NCBI RefSeq assembly: GCF_900176305.1
Contig: NZ_FWXH01000019.1
Location: 1 to 51,831 of the forward strand
DNA length: 51,831 nucleotides
Source: Clostridium acidisoli DSM 12555
GTDB taxonomy: Bacteria > Bacillota > Clostridia > Clostridiales > Clostridiaceae
Direction of reading: 5' to 3'
The position numbers and the translations under genes were made by a program. Shown here one piece after another: positions 43,554 through 51,831 of the stretch (positions are counted from its first letter, which is position 1; the number at the start of each line of letters is the position of its first letter). Below the pieces are notes generated by a model that was not told the origin of the DNA, ran no database searches, and worked only from the letters and a program-made list of their open reading frames with translations.

Positions 43554-45722
43554 ATGAGGTATATTTTTAATATTTTAAGCGTATTTAAAAGAGATATGAA
43601 AAGCATCGTGAAAAACCCTGTAGCACTTATAATTATATGTGGTTTGTGTATTCTGCCATCTCTATACGCTTGGGTAAATATCAAGGCCTGTTGGGACCCT
43701 TATAAAAATACTAGTACTATTCCTGTAGCTATAGTTAATAATGATAAAGGTGCTTCGTATAGAAGCAAGTACTTAAATATGGGAAATCAAATTGTTGGTA
43801 ATCTTAAAAATAATCATAATATAGGTTGGGTATTTGTAAATTCAAAAGATGCAGACATGGGAATTATTGATGGTACTTATGATGCAATGATAGAAATTCC
43901 AAGCGACTTTACATCAAGTTTTACAAGTATACTTTCAAGTAGTCACAAAAGGCCGCAAATTATATATAAAGTAGATACAAAAGCAAACCCCGTGGCTGGT
44001 AAAATTACAGATGTGGCAAAGGATACATTAACTGATGAAATAACCACAGGTTTTGTAGCCACAGTTAACAAAACTATCTTTTCTTCTTTAAATCAAGTTG
44101 GTAATGATGCATCCAAAAATAGAGATAACATATTAAAATTAAAAAGTAACATAATTGATGTTAATAACAACATTGATTTTATAACTGACTCCCTTAAAAA
44201 CATAAATACCAATTCCAATAACTTAAGCACTTTCTTATCACAAATAAAGTCTACTATACCTGAAGTAAATAGTGGTTTAGACATAATATCTGAAAGCAAT
44301 GACCAGAATAAAAATATATTGCAAGAAACTCAAAATACTTTAAATAATTCACTTAACAATATAGATCTTAATTTAAATTCTGCACAGGCTTCTGTATACA
44401 GAATACAAGCTTTAGTCAGTAATTTAAATACAAATTTTAGTGCTTCTAATTCTTCAGCTATTTATTCAACTATATCTAATATAAATATGGAATTACAAAA
44501 TTTAAATACTTCCATTAGTTCCGTTATTGATTTTTTGCAAAAAATGAATACAACATCGCCAAACATTAATATAGCTAATATGATAACTTCATTAAAAAAT
44601 ATACAAAATTCAATAAATAATGAAAAAGGTACTTTAAGTAGTTTGCAACAGCAATTGCTTAACACTAATGAAATTAATAAAAACTTGCTTAATTCGTTAA
44701 ATAATAATACAGCAACCATTAGCACACAATTGATAAACACAAATAAGCAGTATAACTCAAGTGCTAAACCTGCTCTAAATTCAATAGCTCAAAGCATGAT
44801 TAATGCTACAAACGATGCTTCTTCACTTATAAAATCAGCACAAGATTTAAATAATCAAATAAATAGTCTTCTTGGCAGTGCAGTTCAAGGAACTAGTTTA
44901 GCATCTACAGTGTCTAGTGATTTGAATAATAGGCTATTACAATATAAGGATGTTATTTCGTTGTTAAGTAGCAAACTTCAAGTGATTAACAATAGTGACT
45001 TAGTAGAAATCATAAGTATTTTACAGAGCAACCCTGACTTCATGGGTAATTTTATATCTAATCCTTTCACACTAAAGGATGAATCTATATATAGCATACC
45101 AAATTATGGTTCTTCCATGGCACCTGTTTATACTGTTCTTGCCATTTGGGTTGGTGCACTACTTTTAGCCTCTTTGCTAAGAACAGATGTTGCCTACTTT
45201 GAAGGTTATAATAAACTGTCCTTACGTGAAAAACATTTTGGTAAGATGTTAACTTTTATTACTTTAAGTCTAATACAATCATTAATCGTTTCCATTGGTG
45301 ATAAATTACTTTTAGGTGTTTACACTGTTAATGCACCACTTATGATTGCCTTTGCATTAGTATCTGGTTTGACTTTCTCCATAATAGTTTATACTTTAGT
45401 TTCCGTATTTGGCAATGTTGGAAAAGCAATTAGTATTGTATTCTTGATAATTCAAATTGCCGGAAGCGGTTCTACTTATCCTATACAAGTAGATCCTTTA
45501 TTCTTTAGAATCTTACAGCCTCTATTTCCTTTCACTTACAGCGTGGGTGGCTTTAGAGAAGCAATTGCAGGTCCACTAATTAGCAGTGTTATTTTGGACT
45601 TCACTGCATTGATATTGATTTCAATTGTTTTTATACTATTAGGATTTTTCCTCAAAAAACCCCTTAATGACACTATTTCAAAATTTGAAACTGGTTTTAA
45701 AGAATCTGGTGTAGGAGAATGA
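43554..45722 (+). CDS. YhgE/Pip-family membrane protein, first of a tandem pair
   Basis: The 722-residue protein starts MRYIFNILSVFKRDMKSIVK, with the family motif VALIIICGLCILPSLYAWVNI in membrane helix 1. A long extracellular region (about 45-530) follows, rich in Asn, Ser, Leu and Ile with coiled-coil character, and then about five C-terminal membrane helices of ABC-2 type, including the family sequence PIQVDPLFFRILQPLFPFTYSVGGFREAIAGP. Related proteins include phage-receptor Pip and YueB-like components linked to type VII secretion; the actual role here is unknown. The ATG at 43554 follows GGGAGG; a longer frame is rejected. Its stop overlaps the next gene's upstream region. Confidence 0.9.
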   Translation: MRYIFNILSVFKRDMKSIVKNPVALIIICGLCILPSLYAWVNIKACWDPYKNTSTIPVAIVNNDKGASYRSKYLNMGNQIVGNLKNNHNIGWVFVNSKDADMGIIDGTYDAMIEIPSDFTSSFTSILSSSHKRPQIIYKVDTKANPVAGKITDVAKDTLTDEITTGFVATVNKTIFSSLNQVGNDASKNRDNILKLKSNIIDVNNNIDFITDSLKNINTNSNNLSTFLSQIKSTIPEVNSGLDIISESNDQNKNILQETQNTLNNSLNNIDLNLNSAQASVYRIQALVSNLNTNFSASNSSAIYSTISNINMELQNLNTSISSVIDFLQKMNTTSPNINIANMITSLKNIQNSINNEKGTLSSLQQQLLNTNEINKNLLNSLNNNTATISTQLINTNKQYNSSAKPALNSIAQSMINATNDASSLIKSAQDLNNQINSLLGSAVQGTSLASTVSSDLNNRLLQYKDVISLLSSKLQVINNSDLVEIISILQSNPDFMGNFISNPFTLKDESIYSIPNYGSSMAPVYTVLAIWVGALLLASLLRTDVAYFEGYNKLSLREKHFGKMLTFITLSLIQSLIVSIGDKLLLGVYTVNAPLMIAFALVSGLTFSIIVYTLVSVFGNVGKAISIVFLIIQIAGSGSTYPIQVDPLFFRILQPLFPFTYSVGGFREAIAGPLISSVILDFTALILISIVFILLGFFLKKPLNDTISKFETGFKESGVGE

Positions 45723-45739
45723 CTTTAGGAGGTGACCAT

Positions 45740-47896
45740 ATGAAAAAGATTTTCAGAGTATTTTTAAGAGATTTAAAGAACATTAAAAAGAATCCTGCTG
45801 CAATTATAATAATGGCTGGGCTATGCGTTTTGCCTTCTCTTTATGCATGGATTAATATAGAGGCATGTTGGAATCCATATGCAAATACAGGTAATATACC
45901 CATTGCAGTTGTTAATGATGATGAGGGTGCTGACTTTAATGGTAAAAAGGTAAATGTAGGTGATCAAATAATAGAGGAACTTAAAAAAAACAAATCAATT
46001 CATTGGGTATTTGTAGATCAGTGGCAAGGCAACTATGGCTTAAATGAAGGGAAATACTATGCACTTTTAGATATTCCAAATAATTTTTCAAGTGGACTTG
46101 TAAGCTTAACAACTACTACCCCCGAAAAACCAGCAATAATATATAGGAGTAATGAAAAATTAAATGCTATAGCCTCTAAAATAACAAATGCAGCAAAAGA
46201 TAAGGTGGCAAAAGAATTAAAAACTAATTTTGTAGGTACTGTTGCTAGAGAGTCTTTAAAAACGTTAAACTCTGCTAGTGGAAGTCTAAAAGTTAACAAA
46301 TCAAACCTTCTTCAACTAAAAGAAACTTTAAATGAGGCTTCTAAAAATGTTACTGACACGCAAAAATATATTGGCTCTGCTAGTTCAAGTTCTGTCAGCC
46401 TGCAACAATATTTATCCAGTTTGCAAAATACTTTGCCAAAGATAACCGATCAGATTAACAATCTTCAAAATGCTACTGATAGTAGCAAAACTTTGGTTTC
46501 TGCAACAAAACAAACTGTAAACACTACTTCAAATGAATTAAACAATGATATGGTTCAAATACAATCTACCAATGGACAAATTCAGAACCTTTTATCAAAG
46601 CTTAAGGATGAAAATAACAGCACTGATACTACTGGAATGGTTGATACTGTTAATGAATTAGTTAATTTATGTAGTTCTCTTGACAATATCATAAATTCCG
46701 ATATTAAGTATTTACAATCAATTAACCAAACTGCTCCTAACACTGCAATAAATTCGCTTATAAATTCACTTAAAGGCTTAGATGTTCTAGTAGTTAATGA
46801 GCAAAACTCCTTAAGTAAACTAAAAACAGTCATAGGAAGTGGGGCTTCGAAGGATTCAATAAATAACAACATTGATTCGCTTTCTTCTTTAAGCAATGGA
46901 ATTTCATCCTCCATGCTTACTACATCAAATAATTTCTACTCTACAACATTACCTGTATTAAATAATATAGGAGATAATTTAGACAATAGTTTAGACGATA
47001 TTAATTCATTGCTACAAACTACAAAAGTGATAGTTCCTCAGCTAAATGCCTTAGCTAGTTTCGGAATTTCAACAAGTAAATTATCTGTATCTGAGGCAAA
47101 TGAACTTAATGCTAAATTATCAACACTTTTAAGTGAACTTAATGATTTAAGCGGAAAAATGAATACCTTAAGTGATCAAGATTTAGATCAAATAATAAAT
47201 CTATTAAACATGAATGCAGATGAGCTTTCAAGTTTTATTTCTTCACCTTTAGATGTAAAGGAAGTTGACGTTTATGGTGAGGGTATATTTGGAGTTGGTT
47301 TAACACCATTTTATTCCGTCCTTGCAATTTGGGTTGGAGCACTACTTTTATGTTCACTATTAACTACAGAATACAAAAATATTGCTCATGGTGAACATCT
47401 TAATATGTGGGAAGAACACTTTGGTAAAATGCTACTATTCCTAATAACATCCTTTTTTCAATCTACAATTATTACATTAGGAGATAAATACATACTTGGT
47501 GTAAAGCCTGAAAACATGCTTCTTATGTTAGGCTTTGCTTGGGTATCTTCCATTACCTTTACTTTTATAATATTTAATCTTGTTTCCATTTTCGGTAATG
47601 TAGGTAAAGCACTAGCTGTTGTCATGATGGTATTTCAAATTGCCGGTGCTGGTGGTATATATCCAATACAAACAAACCCCAGAATATTTGGTATATTACA
47701 GCCTTTTTGGCCTTTCACTTATGCCATAGACGGTTTTAGAGAAGCAATTGCAGGCCCAATTTGGAGTAATGTGTACAAAAACTTTATAGCTTTAGGTTAT
47801 TTTATATTGTTCTTTTTTGTTTTTACTATTTTGAAGAAACCCTTTCACAAACTTACAGAGGCTATGCATCATAAATTTAATGAATCTGGCCTATAA
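45740..47896 (+). CDS. YhgE/Pip-family membrane protein, second of a tandem pair
   Basis: The 718-residue paralogue has the same layout: LKNIKKNPAAIIIMAGLCVL then PSLYAWINIEACWNPY in the first helix region, a long extracellular coiled-coil segment and C-terminal membrane helices ending GIYPIQTNPRIFGILQPFWP and FTYAIDGFREAIAGP. The ATG at 45740 follows AGGAGGTGACC, 17 bases after the first gene, so they are cotranscribed and may form a heteromer. The two ends are clearly similar, while the central extracellular parts have drifted far apart. Confidence 0.9.
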   Translation: MKKIFRVFLRDLKNIKKNPAAIIIMAGLCVLPSLYAWINIEACWNPYANTGNIPIAVVNDDEGADFNGKKVNVGDQIIEELKKNKSIHWVFVDQWQGNYGLNEGKYYALLDIPNNFSSGLVSLTTTTPEKPAIIYRSNEKLNAIASKITNAAKDKVAKELKTNFVGTVARESLKTLNSASGSLKVNKSNLLQLKETLNEASKNVTDTQKYIGSASSSSVSLQQYLSSLQNTLPKITDQINNLQNATDSSKTLVSATKQTVNTTSNELNNDMVQIQSTNGQIQNLLSKLKDENNSTDTTGMVDTVNELVNLCSSLDNIINSDIKYLQSINQTAPNTAINSLINSLKGLDVLVVNEQNSLSKLKTVIGSGASKDSINNNIDSLSSLSNGISSSMLTTSNNFYSTTLPVLNNIGDNLDNSLDDINSLLQTTKVIVPQLNALASFGISTSKLSVSEANELNAKLSTLLSELNDLSGKMNTLSDQDLDQIINLLNMNADELSSFISSPLDVKEVDVYGEGIFGVGLTPFYSVLAIWVGALLLCSLLTTEYKNIAHGEHLNMWEEHFGKMLLFLITSFFQSTIITLGDKYILGVKPENMLLMLGFAWVSSITFTFIIFNLVSIFGNVGKALAVVMMVFQIAGAGGIYPIQTNPRIFGILQPFWPFTYAIDGFREAIAGPIWSNVYKNFIALGYFILFFFVFTILKKPFHKLTEAMHHKFNESGL

Positions 47897-47926
47897 TATC
47901 TTAATATATAGAAAAGAGGTACCCTA

Positions 47927-48910
47927 ATGAAAAAAATCATTATAATATTTACTGGTGGAACAATTTCTATGAAAAACGATTCAGAAAATAGTGCTGCTGT
48001 TCCATCCATGAGTGGCGAAGATATATTAGACCTAACACCTGGTATTAATAAAATTGCAAACATTCACTTTTTAAATTTTGGAATGTTACCTGGACCACAT
48101 ATAACACCAGAAAAAATGCTTGAATTATCAAATTTAGTTCAACATAAAACTGAAATTGAAGGTTATGATGGAGTCGTAATTACACACGGCACAGACTCTC
48201 TTGAAGAAACAGCTTATCTTGTAGACCTTACCTATAACGGTTCAAAACCCATTATTTTTGTGGGTTCTATGAAAAATAGTTCCGAACTTGGTTGGGATGG
48301 TCCTCCTAACTTAATTGATGCTGTACACACTGCAGTATCCGATGATGCTCAAAATAGAGGTGTTATGGTTGTTATGAACAAGGAGATACATTCTGCTTCC
48401 CAAGTTACAAAAACAAACACACACACTCTCGATACATTTAAAAGCATGGATTTTGGTCCCATTGGTTTTGTAGATAATAATAAAGTATATTTCTATTTTA
48501 GCTACACAAAAAGACAATATATAAATACAAAAATTATTGAAAGCAATGTTGACTTAATAAAATGTGGTTGCGGAATGGATGACAGACTTTTAAAATTTTC
48601 TGTAGATTCAGGCTCAAAAGGTATAGTCATAGAAGGTATGGGTAGAGGCAATATTCCTCCCAAGATGGTTTCTGGTGTTGAATATGCTTTAAATAAAAAC
48701 ATACCTGTGGTTTTAGTATCCAGATGCCTTATGGGGAAAGTTCTTGATGATTACGGATATGAGGGTGCTGGAAGAGAACTTACCGCCAAAGGTGTTATAT
48801 TAGGTGATAATCTACCTGGACAAAAAGCAAGAATCAAATTAATGGTAGCCCTTGGTCTAACCGATAAAATACTAGAAATAAAAGAGATATTTGAAAGAAA
48901 CTATTATTAA
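47927..48910 (+). CDS. L-asparaginase, type I-like (cytoplasmic)
   Basis: The 327-residue enzyme hydrolyses asparagine to aspartate and ammonia. Active-site motifs are IFTGGTISM (first Thr, about residue 12) and VVITHGTDSLEETAYL (second Thr and Asp), followed by IFVGSMKNSSELGWDGPPNL with the catalytic Lys. There is no signal peptide, so it is cytoplasmic. It follows the YhgE pair after 30 bases, with AGAGGTACC, and may be cotranscribed, though no functional link is evident. Confidence 0.94.
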   Translation: MKKIIIIFTGGTISMKNDSENSAAVPSMSGEDILDLTPGINKIANIHFLNFGMLPGPHITPEKMLELSNLVQHKTEIEGYDGVVITHGTDSLEETAYLVDLTYNGSKPIIFVGSMKNSSELGWDGPPNLIDAVHTAVSDDAQNRGVMVVMNKEIHSASQVTKTNTHTLDTFKSMDFGPIGFVDNNKVYFYFSYTKRQYINTKIIESNVDLIKCGCGMDDRLLKFSVDSGSKGIVIEGMGRGNIPPKMVSGVEYALNKNIPVVLVSRCLMGKVLDDYGYEGAGRELTAKGVILGDNLPGQKARIKLMVALGLTDKILEIKEIFERNYY

Positions 48911-48948
48911 AATTAATCAAATTTAGTTTAGATAGGAGGATGGTTTAA

Positions 48949-49827
48949 ATGCTTCAAACGAATAATATAAATATAGGTTTTATCGGCACTGGTGTAATGG
49001 GAAATTCCATGGCCTCAAATTTATTAAAGGGTGGTTATAACTTATACATATATAATAGAACCAAGGAAAAAGCTTTAAGTCTAATTGAAAAGGGTGCTAC
49101 CTGGAAGGCTTCTGTTAGTGAACTTTCTAAAGTATCAGATGTAATTATTACTATAGTTGGTTATCCTAGTGATGTTGAAGAAGTATATTTAGGTTCAAAT
49201 GGCATTTTAAATAATGCAAAACCTGGCAGTTTTGTTATTGACATGACAACTTCTAAACCTTCACTTGCTAAAAAAATTTATGAAATTGCCAAAAGTAAAA
49301 ATGTATTTGCATTGGATGCACCTGTATCTGGTGGTGATGTTGGCGCCTCCGAAGGTACCTTATCTATAATGGTAGGTGGAGACAAAGAAGCCTTTGAGCA
49401 TCTAAAACCTATCTTTGAACTTATGGGGAAAAATATAGTTTTACAAGGAACTGCTGGTGCTGGTCAACACACCAAAATGTGTAATCAGATAGCCATAGCT
49501 TCAAACATTATGGGTGTATGTGAGGCTATAGCATATGCAAAAAATTCCGGTCTTGACCCTGAAACTGTTCTAAAATCTATTGGTGCCGGTGGTGCTGCTA
49601 GTTGGCAGTTAAGTTCATATGCTCCAAGAATACTTAAAGACGATTTTAAGCCTGGTTTCTATATTAAACATTTCGTAAAAGATATGCGTATAGCTTTAGA
49701 AGAAGCTGATTCAATGGGTTTAAACACCCCAGCCTTGAGCCTTTGTAAAAAACTTTATGATAAGCTTATTGCTGAAGGTAAAGAAGATCTTGGAACCCAA
49801 GCTTTATATCAATTATATATGGATTAA
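48949..49827 (+). CDS. NAD(P)-dependent beta-hydroxyacid dehydrogenase (GarR/GlxR or 3-hydroxyisobutyrate dehydrogenase-like)
   Basis: The 292-residue protein has the Rossmann motif IGFIGTGVMGNSMASNLL, the substrate signature DAPVSGGDVGASEGTLSIMVGG, the catalytic Lys in GAGQHTKMCNQIAIA, and KDMRIALEEADSMG near the C-terminus. Family members reduce tartronate semialdehyde or oxidise 3-hydroxyisobutyrate and related acids; the specific substrate cannot be told. AGGAGGATGG precedes the start. It lies 38 bases after the asparaginase gene and has its own terminator. Confidence 0.92.
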   Translation: MLQTNNINIGFIGTGVMGNSMASNLLKGGYNLYIYNRTKEKALSLIEKGATWKASVSELSKVSDVIITIVGYPSDVEEVYLGSNGILNNAKPGSFVIDMTTSKPSLAKKIYEIAKSKNVFALDAPVSGGDVGASEGTLSIMVGGDKEAFEHLKPIFELMGKNIVLQGTAGAGQHTKMCNQIAIASNIMGVCEAIAYAKNSGLDPETVLKSIGAGGAASWQLSSYAPRILKDDFKPGFYIKHFVKDMRIALEEADSMGLNTPALSLCKKLYDKLIAEGKEDLGTQALYQLYMD

Positions 49828-49833
49828 GACTAC

Positions 49834-49875
49834 AGAGTTGTATCAAAATTAGCCCTTGATACAACTCTTATTTAA
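49834..49875 (+). terminator. Terminator after the beta-hydroxyacid dehydrogenase gene
   Basis: AGAGTTGTATCAA and TTGATACAACTCT form a 13-bp perfect stem, followed by TATTTAAATTTT. Confidence 0.88.
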
Positions 49876-49980
49876 ATTTTGTGTATTGTTTTCATATACT
49901 TTGTCAATATATAATAGTATGATAAACCATAGGGACATTCTAAGATGTCCCCATTTTATAGAAATACGTAGAGGTAAGAT

Positions 49981-51426
49981 ATGAATAGTTTAAACTTTAA
50001 AGACTTTAATTTAAGTCAGGACATACTCGAATCAATAGAAAAATTAGGTTACAAAAATCCATCCGAAGTTCAAGAAAAAGTTATACCACTAATTCTTAGT
50101 GATAAAGACCTTGTTGTTAAAGCACAAACCGGAAGTGGTAAAACAGCTGCCTTTGCTATCCCTATTTGTGAAAAGATAGAATTACAAGAGAAATATCCTC
50201 AAGTTTTAATTCTATCCCCAACAAGAGAGCTGGCACTTCAGATTAAAGATGATTTTTCAAACATTGGCCGTTTTAAAAGGATACGCTCCGCCGCTATCTA
50301 TGGAAAAGAACCAATAAGTTTACAGATAAATACACTAAAGCAAAGAATACATGTGGTTTCAGGAACCCCTGGAAGAGTCATGGATCATATAGAAAGAGGC
50401 ACACTAAGTCTTGGAAAAATTAAATATCTGGTTATTGATGAAGCTGATGAGATGCTTAATATGGGATTTATAGGTCAAGTTACTGAAATCATAAAAAAAC
50501 TTCCAACTAAACGATTGACGTTACTTTTCTCTGCTACAATACCAACAGAAATATTAAAATTATGCGATTCCTATATGAATAATCCTGTCAGCATCGATAT
50601 TCAATCTAAAAATTCAACTGCTGACAGAATAGAGCAAACATATTATGAGGTTCTTGTTAATGAAAAATTTAATTTGCTTAATAAGGTAATATATACTAAC
50701 TTGCCTGAAAGTGCAATTATTTTTTGTAGAACCAAAGCAAATGTAGATAGTCTCGTATCGGAAATGAAAAATGAGGGTTATTCTTGTGCTGCACTTCATG
50801 GTGGAATGCTTCAAACAGAAAGAACTGAAGTAATTAACAGTTTCAAAAGAGGAGATTTTATGTTCCTTGTTGCCACAGATGTTGCCGCTAGAGGAATTGA
50901 TGTGGATAACATTACTCATGTAATAAATTATGACATACCAATGGAAAAAGAAAGTTACGTCCATAGAATTGGTAGAACCGGTCGTGCTGGGAATACAGGT
51001 TTTGCAATAACTTTTGTTTCTCCTAGAGAATACAGATTTTTAAAAGAAATTGAAGAATATTTTAGGTTTGAAATTAATGAGGGAAAAATTCCATCCCTTG
51101 AAGATGTGGAAAAAGGCAAGAAATTATTCGCTGAAAAAGCTAGGCTAAAACCCAAACCAAAAAAATCTAAAAGTAAAGAATTAAATAAAGAAATCACAAA
51201 AATATATATAGGTGCTGGTAAAAAGAAAAAGATTAGACCTGGAGACATAGCCGGAACTGTTTCTAGTATAGACGGCATAAATCCCGAAGATATTGGAATA
51301 ATAGAAATCCAAGATAATTTTTCTTATGTTGATATTTTTTCTGGAAAAGGTACCCTTGTTTTAGAGGCGCTTAAACATAAAACCATAAAGGGTAAAACCG
51401 TTCGAGTAGCCATAGCTAAGAAATAG
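49981..51426 (+). CDS. dbpA: DEAD-box RNA helicase, DbpA/YxiN type
   Basis: The 481-residue helicase has the Q-motif FNLSQDILESIEKLGYKNPSEVQ, motif I AQTGSGKTAA, Ia PTRELALQ, II VIDEADEML, III FSATIP, and VI HRIGRTGRAG. A basic linker (KPKPKKSKSK) leads to a C-terminal RRM-like DbpA domain (about 405-481, KIYIGAGKKKKIRPGDIAGT) that targets hairpin 92 of 23S rRNA. It should act in large-subunit assembly. GAGGTAAGAT precedes the start. Cold-shock-related use is common in the family. Confidence 0.95.
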   Translation: MNSLNFKDFNLSQDILESIEKLGYKNPSEVQEKVIPLILSDKDLVVKAQTGSGKTAAFAIPICEKIELQEKYPQVLILSPTRELALQIKDDFSNIGRFKRIRSAAIYGKEPISLQINTLKQRIHVVSGTPGRVMDHIERGTLSLGKIKYLVIDEADEMLNMGFIGQVTEIIKKLPTKRLTLLFSATIPTEILKLCDSYMNNPVSIDIQSKNSTADRIEQTYYEVLVNEKFNLLNKVIYTNLPESAIIFCRTKANVDSLVSEMKNEGYSCAALHGGMLQTERTEVINSFKRGDFMFLVATDVAARGIDVDNITHVINYDIPMEKESYVHRIGRTGRAGNTGFAITFVSPREYRFLKEIEEYFRFEINEGKIPSLEDVEKGKKLFAEKARLKPKPKKSKSKELNKEITKIYIGAGKKKKIRPGDIAGTVSSIDGINPEDIGIIEIQDNFSYVDIFSGKGTLVLEALKHKTIKGKTVRVAIAKK

Positions 51427-51462
51427 ATTTACTTCTTCTAATTTTTGGTGCTTTATAGTAAT

Positions 51463-51831
51463 AAATTGCGAAGTAAAGACTAAAGAATTTCATCATAGCT
51501 AAAACTAGATGAAAAGATTAAAGCAAGCCTTCGGCTAGATGGAAGAATTGACGAGGCTAAAGCCGTCAAAGGTGAGAGAAGTTACTTACGTAACAAGTAA
51601 AGGAAAATTTTCTTCCTACGTCAGAAAAATAGTGAATTTAAATTTATATATCTTAGTATATAAAGATAACTTTACAATATGTTTTAACCGTAGGTTTTGC
51701 TTTTAGGCGTAGCCTTTTGTATTCATATTATTAAGTTCAAAGATTTTTCGCAGCATAGCTAAGAAAAATCATCCTAACCCTTTTGCTGAAAGCAAATTCT
51801 CTCACCATTAACGGCATTACCGTTAATTCTT
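51463..51831. repeat. Dispersed hairpin-array repeat family 2, copy D (runs off right edge)
   Basis: The plus strand matches the reverse complement of copy C from AAATTGCGAAG through TTTCATC/GATGAAA, AGCC/GGCT, TTGACG/CGTCAA, GGTGAGAGAA and GTTACTTACGTAAC (to 51595), then resumes with TTTTGCTGAAAGCAAA, TTCTCTCACC and ATTAACG/CGTTAAT (51779-51829). Between 51596 and 51778 this copy carries about 180 extra bases, including another hairpin (GATTTTTC/GAAAAATC, 51742-51770), inside the structure closed by GGTGAGAGAA/TTCTCTCACC. No gene is seen here. Confidence 0.88.

Overview
The window looks like chromosomal DNA of a low-GC, anaerobic Firmicute, most likely Clostridium sensu stricto. The basis is strongly AT-rich DNA, consistent AGGAGG-type ribosome binding sites, a ferredoxin-dependent 2-oxoacid oxidoreductase, a clostridial-type enoate reductase, a SufCBDSU cluster, and many cis-acting riboswitches (two SAM-I, one FMN, one Tyr T-box, one c-di-GMP-I, one ZTP). 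I see no phage, transposase, CRISPR array, rRNA or tRNA. The species cannot be fixed from the sequence alone.

Left region (1-11.8 kb, almost all minus strand). The highlight is a SAM-I-riboswitch-controlled operon (6457 down to 580). It encodes a nitrogenase-like NifD/NifK pair with all six P-cluster cysteines, a small NifX/NifB-type cofactor-binding protein, an O-acetylhomoserine sulfhydrylase, a NifH-like reductase and a small flavin-binding split-barrel protein. This gene content and control match a sulfur-salvage enzyme of the methylthio-alkane reductase type: the reductase would release methanethiol and the sulfhydrylase would turn it into methionine. An iron-type alcohol dehydrogenase and an Nfu-type Fe-S protein sit directly upstream. 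A second, nearly identical promoter/leader drives a lipoprotein gene that runs off the left edge. Both leaders carry an extra conserved hairpin-terminator upstream of the SAM aptamer that I cannot assign to a known class, and a 45-bp piece of the aptamer is left in front of the flavin-binding gene. Next come an OpuC-like osmolyte ABC transporter and a GntR/RCK_C regulator resembling BusR.

Middle region (12-30.5 kb). An HxlR regulator is followed by a beta-propeller lactonase. Then come the suf operon, a 2-hydroxyacid dehydrogenase, a divergent PadR/enoate reductase pair with a visible PadR operator, and the riboflavin operon under an FMN riboswitch. The RibD functions are split: one gene has only the deaminase, and a separate gene keeps the reductase but has a destroyed deaminase zinc site. 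After that are a small membrane protein, a HAD-like protein and tyrS under a T-box. Two families of hairpin-rich dispersed repeats occur in this region and at the right end; one copy lies between the T-box terminator and tyrS.

Right region (30.6-51.8 kb). A c-di-GMP-I riboswitch controls a KAS III-like protein that lacks the usual His and Asn catalytic residues, followed by a six-helix membrane chemoreceptor-like protein. Then come a siroheme nitrite/sulfite reductase with a divergent LysR regulator, a polysaccharide deacetylase, a stand-alone AICAR transformylase under a ZTP riboswitch, the KorAB-type oxidoreductase, a Cache-domain chemoreceptor, two tandem YhgE/Pip membrane proteins, an L-asparaginase, a beta-hydroxyacid dehydrogenase and a DbpA/YxiN RNA helicase. 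The window ends inside a second copy of the hairpin-array repeat.
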